This document shows, one piece after another, positions 1 to 5,678 of a stretch of DNA of 9,439 nt (its first letter is position 1; the number at the start of each line of letters is the position of its first letter). The stretch lies in NCBI GenBank assembly GCA_036565605.1, contig DATCXV010000006.1, positions 1-9,439 of the forward strand, written 5' to 3'. The notes under the pieces were generated by a model, which saw nothing but the letters and a program-made list of their open reading frames with translations, ran no database searches and was not told the DNA's origin. This DNA comes from UBA6065 sp036565605 (GTDB lineage: Bacteria; Patescibacteriota; Minisyncoccia; Phycocordibacterales; UBA6065). A program made the translations under genes and the position numbers.

Positions 1-1692
1 ATCGCGTCGCTGAAGCTAAACGCTGGCCCAACCGACACTACCAGCCCACTCGAAATTCCGAGTGCTCCAATCACCCTTTTCGTCGGACCGAATCACTCAG
101 GGAAGAGTGTTTTGTTACGCGAAATTCAACGATCGATACCCAGCGAGAATCCGGCCCGAGGCAAGGTTCTCCACAGCACACATCTTCACCCACTCGATCC
201 CAAGCGAGTGGAGAAATGGCGAAGCGAGCTTAAAGCTTCTGCAACGGACATCCCGGCTAGCCCCCGCGAAGCGGCGAGGGTAAGGGTGCAACTCGGATCA
301 TCAATGCACACGCTCGCAAAGACGGAATTTGAAAGCGTCCTGAAGGGGTTGGATAATTTCGGAACCCTGCGGCACGCTTTCCACCCTTGGGGGCACAATG
401 TGCTTAATAGAATAGCGATGGTTCAAGGCGGTAAGGAACGTCTGGGTTTGCTCCATGACGCCGAACGAGGGGACCTCCGGACGAAAGCGACCTCGATTCT
501 CGGCATATTATTTCAGAACGACGACGAACGGCGTCGATTGCAGGAGATCATACACGACGCTTTCGATTGGTATCTCGTGGTCGATCCTACCGTGGGCAAT
601 AACTTCCGTGCCGCCGTTTCGCCTGAAAAGCCCGAGCCAGCAATCGAGAGGAGCTTATCGGAAGCTTCACTAGCATACTTCCAGCGCTGCACGTCATTGA
701 GTGAAATGAGTGATGGTGTAAAAGCGTTTTGCGGCATGATGGCGGCGGTCATTGCGAGCGATGCGGAGGTGATTCTCATTGACGAACCTGAAGCCTTCCT
801 CACGCCCGCCATCACCATAAATCTCGCCAAGCAGTTGTGCAGCGAGACGCGACAGAGGGAGCAACAGCTGTTCATAGCGACTCATAGCGCGGCATTTTTG
901 ATGGGGTGCATCCAGGCCGGTGTTGGTGTTAACATTGTTCGCCTGACCTACCGAAAGGGTCGCGCCACTTCGCGGATGCTTTCGCCCGGAGAACTTACAC
1001 CCCTGATGCGAAATCCGCTCCTGCGCTCCGTTGGCGCGTTAAACGGGCTGTTTTACGAGTCCGTCGTTGTCTGTGAGGCCGACGCAGACCGTTCGTTTTA
1101 CGATGAGATTAACCACAGGACACTCACGGTAAACGACGCGCGAGGTATTCCAGAATGTCTTTTTCTCAATGCCCAAAATTGGCAGACTGTTGGGCGGGTG
1201 GCGGCTCCGCTACGCAAACTTGGAGTTGCGGCGGCGGTGATTGTGGATGCCGATGTAATTCAATCAAAAGACAGCACCGGCTTCCAAGAGCTTCTATCCT
1301 CCCTTGGCCTTCCAGAAGGAACCCGGACGGCGCTCGGACAAATTCGCGGAAAATTCCACGCGCGGACAAAGGACCAAAAGGACGCGCTAAAATCGGCTGG
1401 AACGAGTAGCCTTTCCGGCGACGACAAAGGAGATTTCGAGAATTTCGTTACCCAGTTGTCGGCTTACGGCATTTTCTTGGTTCCATGTGGTGAATTGGAG
1501 GGGTGGCTCAAAACCCTTACACGACCGACTTGGAGCGGGAAAGCAGAGTGGTTAATTAGCACCTTTGAAGCGATGGGTGACGATGCGAGTAGCCCTGCTT
1601 ACTTGCGCGCCACGGCTGGCGACGTTTGGGACTTCATTGGTAAGATCCGTCAGTGGCTACATGACCCGTGCCGGAAGGGCATGCCAATTTGA
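1..1692 (+). CDS. OLD-like ATPase fused to TOPRIM nuclease domain, 5'-partial
   Basis: The frame is open from base 1, so the start codon is upstream. Probably only a few residues are missing, because the Walker A motif GPNHSGKS is already at 85-108. An ABC-signature-like stretch (SLSEMSDGV, 694-720), Walker B VILIDEPE (769-792) and a switch histidine in IATHS (His codon 883-885) complete an ABC/SMC-type ATPase. A TOPRIM-like domain follows: VVVCEADAD with acidic residues at 1075 and 1087, then the DxD of VIVDADV at 1246-1254. This order matches OLD-family nucleases (Gabija GajA type) and resembles fused PARIS-type AriA/AriB (DUF4435) proteins. Such proteins are mostly antiphage effectors that hydrolyse ATP and cut nucleic acid. 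No UvrD-like GajB partner follows; the next gene is a recombinase 94 bp away. The family call is strong; the defence role is inferred. Confidence 0.85.
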   Translation: MASLKLNAGPTDTTSPLEIPSAPITLFVGPNHSGKSVLLREIQRSIPSENPARGKVLHSTHLHPLDPKRVEKWRSELKASATDIPASPREAARVRVQLGSSMHTLAKTEFESVLKGLDNFGTLRHAFHPWGHNVLNRIAMVQGGKERLGLLHDAERGDLRTKATSILGILFQNDDERRRLQEIIHDAFDWYLVVDPTVGNNFRAAVSPEKPEPAIERSLSEASLAYFQRCTSLSEMSDGVKAFCGMMAAVIASDAEVILIDEPEAFLTPAITINLAKQLCSETRQREQQLFIATHSAAFLMGCIQAGVGVNIVRLTYRKGRATSRMLSPGELTPLMRNPLLRSVGALNGLFYESVVVCEADADRSFYDEINHRTLTVNDARGIPECLFLNAQNWQTVGRVAAPLRKLGVAAAVIVDADVIQSKDSTGFQELLSSLGLPEGTRTALGQIRGKFHARTKDQKDALKSAGTSSLSGDDKGDFENFVTQLSAYGIFLVPCGELEGWLKTLTRPTWSGKAEWLISTFEAMGDDASSPAYLRATAGDVWDFIGKIRQWLHDPCRKGMPI

Positions 1693-1710
1693 GCTGAAGC
1701 TGCGCCTGCT

Positions 1711-1735
1711 GGCCTCACGCCCTCGAGGGAAGGCC
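1711..1735. repeat. Short inverted repeat between ATPase and recombinase genes
   Basis: GGCCT at 1711-1715 pairs with AGGCC at 1731-1735 and encloses the self-complementary CCCTCGAGGG at 1720-1729. It lies 19 bp after the ATPase stop codon. No T-run follows, so it is not a convincing intrinsic terminator. It could fold in RNA or bind a protein. The rest of the 94-bp gap has only a weak -10-like TATGGT (1769-1774) before the recombinase start. Confidence 0.35.
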
Positions 1736-1786
1736 ATACCCAAATACTAACTAGACAGCTCTGGCTAGTATGGTAACTTTAATCGC

Positions 1787-3331
1787 ATGAACTCTTCCCC
1801 AGGAAAATACTTTCTCTACGCCCGAAAATCGACGGACGAGAGCAACCGCCAAGTGCTCTCAATTGAGGCGCAGCTTTTTGAGGTTCGTGAATTGGCCAAA
1901 CGTGAGGGCCTCGAAATTGTCCGGACTTTCGAGGAGAGCCGCACGGCCAAGGAGCCCGGCCGTTCGCAATTCAATTTGATGCTTTCGGAGATCGAGAAGG
2001 GCAAAGCGGACGGCATACTTTCATGGCATCCGGACCGACTGGCGAGAAACAGCCTCGATGGCGGGCGTATCGTTTACCTCGTCGACACGGGAAAGCTACG
2101 TGACCTTCGCTTCCCCACGTTCCGCTTTGAGCCGACCGCCCACGGAAAGTTCATGCTCAACGTAGCATTTTCTCAAAGCAAATACTACGTCGATAACCTC
2201 TCAGAAAACATAAAGCGCGGTATCCGGCAAAAGCTGCGTAACGGTATTTGGCCCGCCCGGGCGCCCGTTGGATACCTTAACGACAGAAATCATCGAACAA
2301 TCGTCGTTGACCCGGAAACCGCACCTCTCGTGCGCAAAACCTTCGAATTGTATGCGACGGGTAATTACGCGCTGCATGAAGTAAGGAACCGCATGAATGA
2401 GGCCGGGTTCGTCGCGTTTACCGGCGCGCGGTTCTCCGTCTCCAACTATCAGCGTATGCTCAAGAACCCGATTTATTGCGGGCTTCTTCTCTCAAATGGG
2501 GAGATTTTCGAGGGTAAACACGAACCCATCATCTCCAAGCGCCTCTTTGACGAGGCACAGGCGGTCATGGAGCAGAAGAGTAAGGCCAAAACGCCTCAAC
2601 TGAAACCATACCTCTATCGCGGGTTCTTTCGCTGCGGTGAATGCGGCTGCATCGTCACGACGGAGACGCAGAAGGGGCACAACTACCTGCGATGCACCAA
2701 ACGGGTCTCCCCGTGCACCCAGAAATACGTGCGAGAGGAGGTCATCGCGGACCAGATTGACCGGGCAATCGGTCGTGTGGGCCTTGAAACCCAAATTGCC
2801 GACGCAATGCTCGCGGAACTGGAGAACGAGCGCAGGGCATTCTTGGAAGCTCAAGCAGCGGCAATCGCCGCAACCAAAGAGGAAATCGCGTCAGTCGACA
2901 AACAGACCGACCTACTGCTCGACATGCGCCTATCGGGGCAAATCGACGATCAGGAATATGTTTCCAAGAAGCATGGTCTGGTCAGCCGAAAGGCTGAGTT
3001 GAAGGGAAAACTGGAGTCGTTTTCGACAAATCGTCGGAATCGGTTCGAACCGGTCAGCCAGTTCGTTTCAGAGGCCAAATACGGGGCAAAATTGCTGGTC
3101 GACGGAAAACCGGACCAAAAACGCGATTTTCTAAAAAAAATCGGTTCGAACCTACGAGTTGCCGAAAAAACGCTCTCGGTAGAGTTCAAAAACCCTTGGC
3201 AATTCGTGGCCGATTTCAATTCCACGCGGGCGTCAGCCCGCGCCGACAACGAGTTTTCTAACGAACAACTAATATGGCGGAGACGCAGGGATTCGAACCC
3301 TGGAGCCAGTTTTACCCGGCTAACACATTAG
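1787..3331 (+). CDS. Large serine recombinase (element integrase)
   Basis: 514 residues. The N-terminal resolvase domain (about residues 7-150) has the nucleophile Ser15 in YARKS and the catalytic arginine region DRLARNS (Arg84, Arg87). A recombinase DNA-binding domain follows (about 165-275). A zinc ribbon has Cys283, Cys286, Cys303 and Cys310, and a charged region likely to form a coiled coil spans about 335-400. This is the large serine integrase architecture, and the wording closely recalls recombinases common in CPR genomes (recognition from memory). Such enzymes join attP and attB through a Ser-DNA intermediate. The conserved core seems to end near residue 485. Residues 497-514 are the tRNA-Ser gene read antisense, so the present C-terminus is created by the integration junction. 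ATG at 1787 is chosen because it sits just ahead of the Ser15 motif. No clear Shine-Dalgarno sequence is visible. Confidence 0.93.
   Translation: MNSSPGKYFLYARKSTDESNRQVLSIEAQLFEVRELAKREGLEIVRTFEESRTAKEPGRSQFNLMLSEIEKGKADGILSWHPDRLARNSLDGGRIVYLVDTGKLRDLRFPTFRFEPTAHGKFMLNVAFSQSKYYVDNLSENIKRGIRQKLRNGIWPARAPVGYLNDRNHRTIVVDPETAPLVRKTFELYATGNYALHEVRNRMNEAGFVAFTGARFSVSNYQRMLKNPIYCGLLLSNGEIFEGKHEPIISKRLFDEAQAVMEQKSKAKTPQLKPYLYRGFFRCGECGCIVTTETQKGHNYLRCTKRVSPCTQKYVREEVIADQIDRAIGRVGLETQIADAMLAELENERRAFLEAQAAAIAATKEEIASVDKQTDLLLDMRLSGQIDDQEYVSKKHGLVSRKAELKGKLESFSTNRRNRFEPVSQFVSEAKYGAKLLVDGKPDQKRDFLKKIGSNLRVAEKTLSVEFKNPWQFVADFNSTRASARADNEFSNEQLIWRRRRDSNPGASFTRLTH
3038..3152. repeat. Two copies of a 14-bp T-arm-like direct repeat
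   Basis: AATCGGTTCGAACC occurs at 3038-3051 and again at 3139-3152. The first copy contains the perfect 12-bp palindrome CGGTTCGAACCG (3041-3052). The copies are read in different frames of the recombinase gene (Arg-Phe-Glu-Pro against Gly-Ser-Asn), so the similarity is at DNA level and not a protein repeat. The shared core TTCGAACC recurs in the tRNA T-arm at 3292-3299. The spacing brings all three within about 260 bp of the attachment region. Function is unknown; recombinase binding is one possibility. Confidence 0.5.
3225..3242. repeat. 7-bp GC-rich hairpin beside the attachment site
   Basis: CGCGGGC (3225-3231), loop GTCA, GCCCGCG (3236-3242) is a perfect stem-loop 32 bp from the tRNA 3' end. 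It falls in the variable tail of the recombinase gene. On the minus strand it follows the tRNA but has no T-run, so it is not a standard intrinsic terminator. It may be att-associated structure. Confidence 0.4.
3275..3331. other. Putative attachment site inside tRNA-Ser 3' half
   Basis: The recombinase frame ends at 3331, inside the tRNA. Integrases that target tRNA genes usually cross over in the anticodon-to-T-arm part, which this interval covers. The exact core cannot be fixed without the left junction or an empty site. The sequence shows the overlap; the att role is inferred. Confidence 0.5.
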
Positions 3332-3366
3332 CACTGTGCCGCTTTCGACCACTCAGCCACGTCTCC
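3275..3366 (-). tRNA. tRNA-Ser(GCU), CCA encoded
   Basis: Read on the minus strand from 3366 it folds as a class II tRNA. The acceptor GGAGACG pairs with CGTCTCC. The D-arm region reads GGCTGAGTGGTCGAAAGC. The anticodon arm is GCACA/TGTGT with loop GTGCTAA, giving anticodon GCU for AGC/AGU serine codons. A long variable arm AGCCGG/CTGGCT is present, and the T-arm is CAGGG-TTCGAAT-CCCTG. The discriminator is G and CCA is encoded at 3277-3275. The gene is intact, as expected when an integrated element restores the 3' end. It overlaps the last 57 bp of the recombinase frame on the opposite strand. Confidence 0.97.
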
Positions 3367-3376
3367 GTGCCAAAAG

Positions 3377-3405
3377 ACAATATCACATCGACATCCCTTT
3401 TTCTA
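3377..3405 (-). promoter_or_regulatory. Candidate tRNA-Ser promoter
   Basis: On the minus strand there is an extended -10 TGA-TATTGT (3385-3377), ending 10 bp before the mature tRNA 5' end. A partial -35 TAGAAA lies at 3405-3400 with 17-bp spacing (4 of 6 consensus bases). The -10 overlaps the left arm of the inverted repeat at 3381-3412. Confidence 0.42.
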
Positions 3406-3412
3406 TGTGATA
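3381..3412. repeat. Perfect inverted repeat TATCACAT-N16-ATGTGATA
   Basis: The 8-bp arms at 3381-3388 and 3405-3412 are exact reverse complements, 24 bp centre to centre. They lie in the short space between the divergent tRNA-Ser and the gene at 3444. Each arm overlaps a -10-like element pointing outward, so the site could be a shared operator or simply paired extended -10 sequences. Confidence 0.55.
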
Positions 3413-3414
3413 AG
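3388..3414 (+). promoter_or_regulatory. Candidate promoter of the gene at 3444
   Basis: TCGACA (3388-3393, 5 of 6 to the -35 consensus) is followed after 15 bp by GATAAG (3409-3414), which carries an upstream TG (3406-3407) as an extended -10. The spacing is short. A start near 3421 would leave a leader of about 23 nt that contains the Shine-Dalgarno sequence. Confidence 0.33.
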
Positions 3415-3443
3415 GTCGTTCCGGAACCAAAAAGGAGTAATCT

Positions 3444-3857
3444 GTGAAAACTGAAGAAACTATAAGGCCACATGGCTTTATCTCTGAACTGGCGGATACC
3501 GCAAGGACTGCCTACAAACCAAAATCCCCTGCTATCACCGCAGGACGAGGACCGTCCGGATCCATTCGGATCATTCCCTATGGCCGCGGCGTTTTTCGGG
3601 TCGTGATCTTCACCAATCAGAAAAAAGATTTGGAAGAATATGTCACGTTTACCCAACGGGAACTAAATACCGCTTTTGGCATCGGAGACGACTGGCTGAA
3701 TGATTCGGCCTTCGCGCTGGAGGCAGGAGCCGAATACGGTATAAAAGACCTCTTCGTCCGGACCGGAAATAATCTGGTCCTCTTCGTGGAAAACCGAGAG
3801 ATCTGTATCCGAGTATCAGAAGAGATTCGCGGATTCATCAAACGTCACGGATGGTGA
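3444..3857 (+). CDS. Hypothetical protein, 137 residues
   Basis: I do not recognise this family. The start is GTG at 3444, supported by a strong Shine-Dalgarno AAAGGAG at 3431-3437 with six bases between them. No signal peptide, membrane segment or cysteine pair suggests export; the protein appears soluble. The first 35 or so residues look flexible (Lys, Pro, Gly, Ser rich). The rest alternates short hydrophobic strands and charged stretches, for example IRIIPYGRGVFRVVIF and NLVLFVENREICIRV, and ends in a basic helix (EEIRGFIKRHGW), suggesting a small alpha/beta fold. A perfect intrinsic terminator follows at once, so it is probably a single-gene transcript. It lies on the host side of the tRNA junction, convergent with the ABC exporter operon. 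Confidence 0.82.
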   Translation: MKTEETIRPHGFISELADTARTAYKPKSPAITAGRGPSGSIRIIPYGRGVFRVVIFTNQKKDLEEYVTFTQRELNTAFGIGDDWLNDSAFALEAGAEYGIKDLFVRTGNNLVLFVENREICIRVSEEIRGFIKRHGW

Positions 3858-3861
3858 CAAC

Positions 3862-3889
3862 AAGGCGCGTCATGCGACGCGCCTTTTTT
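3862..3889 (+). terminator. Intrinsic terminator after the hypothetical gene
   Basis: A perfect 10-bp stem AAGGCGCGTC / GACGCGCCTT with loop ATGC (3872-3875) is followed by T's to 3889. It starts four bases after the stop codon of the gene ending at 3857. It is oriented for the plus strand; on the minus strand only a very short T stretch would follow, so it is a poor terminator for the converging ABC operon. Confidence 0.93.
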
Positions 3890-3902
3890 CTATCCGGAAT
3901 CT

Positions 3903-5678
3903 TTAACTACTTCTTTTGTGATGCAAAAGCATCTCGACCGCGTGTTCCATCGAACCCGCCTCGCGAACCGCACCGCCATTCACAAAGAATATATCGTCAG
4001 CGCCCGCGATCGTGTTCAGGCGGTGCGCAATCACCACTTTTGTTGTGTGGGTCGGCAATTTTTTAAGAACTTCTTCCAGCGCCTGTTCGGTCACCGTGTC
4101 GATGTTGGCCGTTGCTTCATCCAAAATAAGAATTTCTGGCTCGCGCAAGACAGCGCGGATAAATGCGATCAACTGTCGCTCGCCCAAAGACAAAGCGCTT
4201 CCTGCCCCAACCGTTGTCTCCAACCCTTTTGAAAAACGCGAGAGGAGCGGTGCAAGGCCTCGTTCCGAAAGAAGCTTTTCAAGATCCGCGGCGGAAATAT
4301 CTGCATAGCGCTCGTTTCCGTACAAAATATTGTCACGTACGGTGCCCGTGAAAAGGAACGCGTCCTGCAGAATGAATCCGATCTTTTTCGTGCGCTCGGC
4401 CGGATCGTATGACCGGATATCGCGGCCATCAAGAAGCACCGTACCAGAGGTCGGGTCATACAGACGTGCGATCAAAGATGCTGTTGTGGTTTTGCCGCCT
4501 CCCGTAGGACCGACCAAGGCGTACGTCTTGCCGCGCTCGAAAGCGAAATTGACGCCAGCAAGAACTTGCGAACCGTCCGGATAGCCAAATGACACATCCT
4601 TGAATTCAACGATCGGCGCCACAACCGATGCATCGGTCGGGACTGCCGTCTTCTCTATCGGCAGGATTTTCAAATCAGATTCAAGATGAAGGATTTCACC
4701 AATGCGGTCCCATCCAGCCATAGCCGACTGGAACGACGCAAAAAGCTGGGCCACTTCGCGAAGCGGATCGTAAAAGCGTGTGGCATACAGGACAAAGCTC
4801 ACCAAAAGACCAATAGCGAACTCGCCGCGCACCACAAGCGCGATACCATAACCCAAAACCAGAAGCTGGGCGATGTTCGAGGCGAAGTCATAGACCGGCG
4901 TAAAGGTACCACTTGCCATACCAGCAGTGACCGCACTTTTGAAACTCTTATCATTCGATTCGCCAAAGCGTTCACGGAAATAGTCGCGGCGATCGAAAGC
5001 AATAGTAACGCGGAAAGTACCAATCGATTCTTGGATTTCGGCGGACAATGCTCCAGCAGCATCGAGCGACACTTTATTCTTTCGCTTGGCCCACGGATTA
5101 AATGCAACCGTGAAGATAAGAATTCCCACTGCAGGAATCATGGCCATCAAGGCAAGCTTCCAATTGATCGACAAGACAAAGATCGCCGCACCCACGACGA
5201 TAAAGAAGTTGGCAACAAAGCGTCCCAAGGCCTGCGAAAAGAATGTGTTCACCTTTTCCGTGTCATTGTTTACACGAGAAATGAGATCTCCTGCCTTGTT
5301 CTGGTTAAAGAATGAAAGCGGCAATTCCTGGAGCTTTTCGAAAACACGATTGCGCAAGCGCCACAACATTCGCTGCGAAACACCACCGAGCATGCTGATC
5401 TGGCCATAGTTAAGTGCGAACGCTACGGCGTACAAAAGCGCCAGCATGATCGCGTATCCGGCAACGATCTTGTAATTGCCTGTCTTTACGCCTTGATCGA
5501 TGGCAAAGCCAGTAAGAAGCGGCCCCAAAAGATTGAGCCCTGAGTTTGCAACCGCCATGAAGAGCGCCAAAAACATCTTGCCGCGATCTTCGCGCAAAAG
5601 CGGCCAGAGCGATTTCGCAGCTCGAGCAAAAGACCTTCCTTCTCGCGTAACGTTTTTAAGATCGTAATTCATATACAT
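3903..5678 (-). CDS. ABC exporter half-transporter, consensus subunit (TM288-like)
   Basis: 591 residues: a six-helix exporter membrane domain (about 30-320), then a nucleotide-binding domain. Walker A GPTGGGKT is at 4511-4488, the Q-loop reads FILQDAF, and Walker B LILDEA has the catalytic Glu at 4118-4116. The switch His is in VIAHRL. The signature is LSLGE (4193-4179) instead of LSGGQ. It pairs with the upstream gene as a heterodimer. Its Walker motifs with the partner's LSGGQ should form the active ATP site, and its altered signature should sit in the degenerate site. Substrate is unknown; this class includes multidrug and lipid exporters of the inner membrane. ATG at 5678 overlaps the upstream gene by 23 bp, which suggests translational coupling; a second ATG two codons in (5672) is equally possible. 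Confidence 0.94.
   Translation of the reverse strand: MYMNYDLKNVTREGRSFARAAKSLWPLLREDRGKMFLALFMAVANSGLNLLGPLLTGFAIDQGVKTGNYKIVAGYAIMLALLYAVAFALNYGQISMLGGVSQRMLWRLRNRVFEKLQELPLSFFNQNKAGDLISRVNNDTEKVNTFFSQALGRFVANFFIVVGAAIFVLSINWKLALMAMIPAVGILIFTVAFNPWAKRKNKVSLDAAGALSAEIQESIGTFRVTIAFDRRDYFRERFGESNDKSFKSAVTAGMASGTFTPVYDFASNIAQLLVLGYGIALVVRGEFAIGLLVSFVLYATRFYDPLREVAQLFASFQSAMAGWDRIGEILHLESDLKILPIEKTAVPTDASVVAPIVEFKDVSFGYPDGSQVLAGVNFAFERGKTYALVGPTGGGKTTTASLIARLYDPTSGTVLLDGRDIRSYDPAERTKKIGFILQDAFLFTGTVRDNILYGNERYADISAADLEKLLSERGLAPLLSRFSKGLETTVGAGSALSLGERQLIAFIRAVLREPEILILDEATANIDTVTEQALEEVLKKLPTHTTKVVIAHRLNTIAGADDIFFVNGGAVREAGSMEHAVEMLLHHKRSS

Larger units (their letters stand above)
1..3310. mobile_element. 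Right end of an integrative element in tRNA-Ser(GCU)
   Basis: A serine recombinase gene abuts and runs into the 3' half of an intact tRNA-Ser gene, and an ATPase-TOPRIM gene of antiphage type lies beside it. Elements that use a tRNA 3' end as attachment site normally carry a copy of that end, so the host tRNA stays whole and the recombinase lies next to it; that is the layout here. The tRNA is on the minus strand with its 3' end at 3275, so the element lies to the left and extends past position 1. The exact crossover within 3275-3366 cannot be read from one junction, so the right boundary given is approximate. I found no second partial tRNA copy in this window. The element call is inference; the adjacency is seen. 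Confidence 0.68.

Noticed and set aside
112..1692. TTG at 112 as the start of the ATPase gene
   Set aside because: It would remove the Walker A motif at 85-108, which is in the same open frame; the gene clearly begins upstream of the window.
1711..1735. Intrinsic terminator after the ATPase gene
   Set aside because: The inverted repeat is imperfect in layout and is followed by ATACCCAAATA, not by a T-run.
3225..3242. Terminator for tRNA-Ser on the minus strand
   Set aside because: The stem is good but the following minus-strand bases lack a T-run.
1..3274. Left att copy (partial tRNA-Ser 3' end) inside the window
   Set aside because: Apart from the short TTCGAACC motifs inside the recombinase gene, I saw no stretch matching the tRNA 3' end, so the left boundary is taken to be outside.
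4686..5315. Plus-strand open frame of 209 codons
   Set aside because: It is antisense to the membrane domain of the ABC subunit, is rich in Lys/Arg/Ser as expected of a shadow frame, and shows no family motif or ribosome site.
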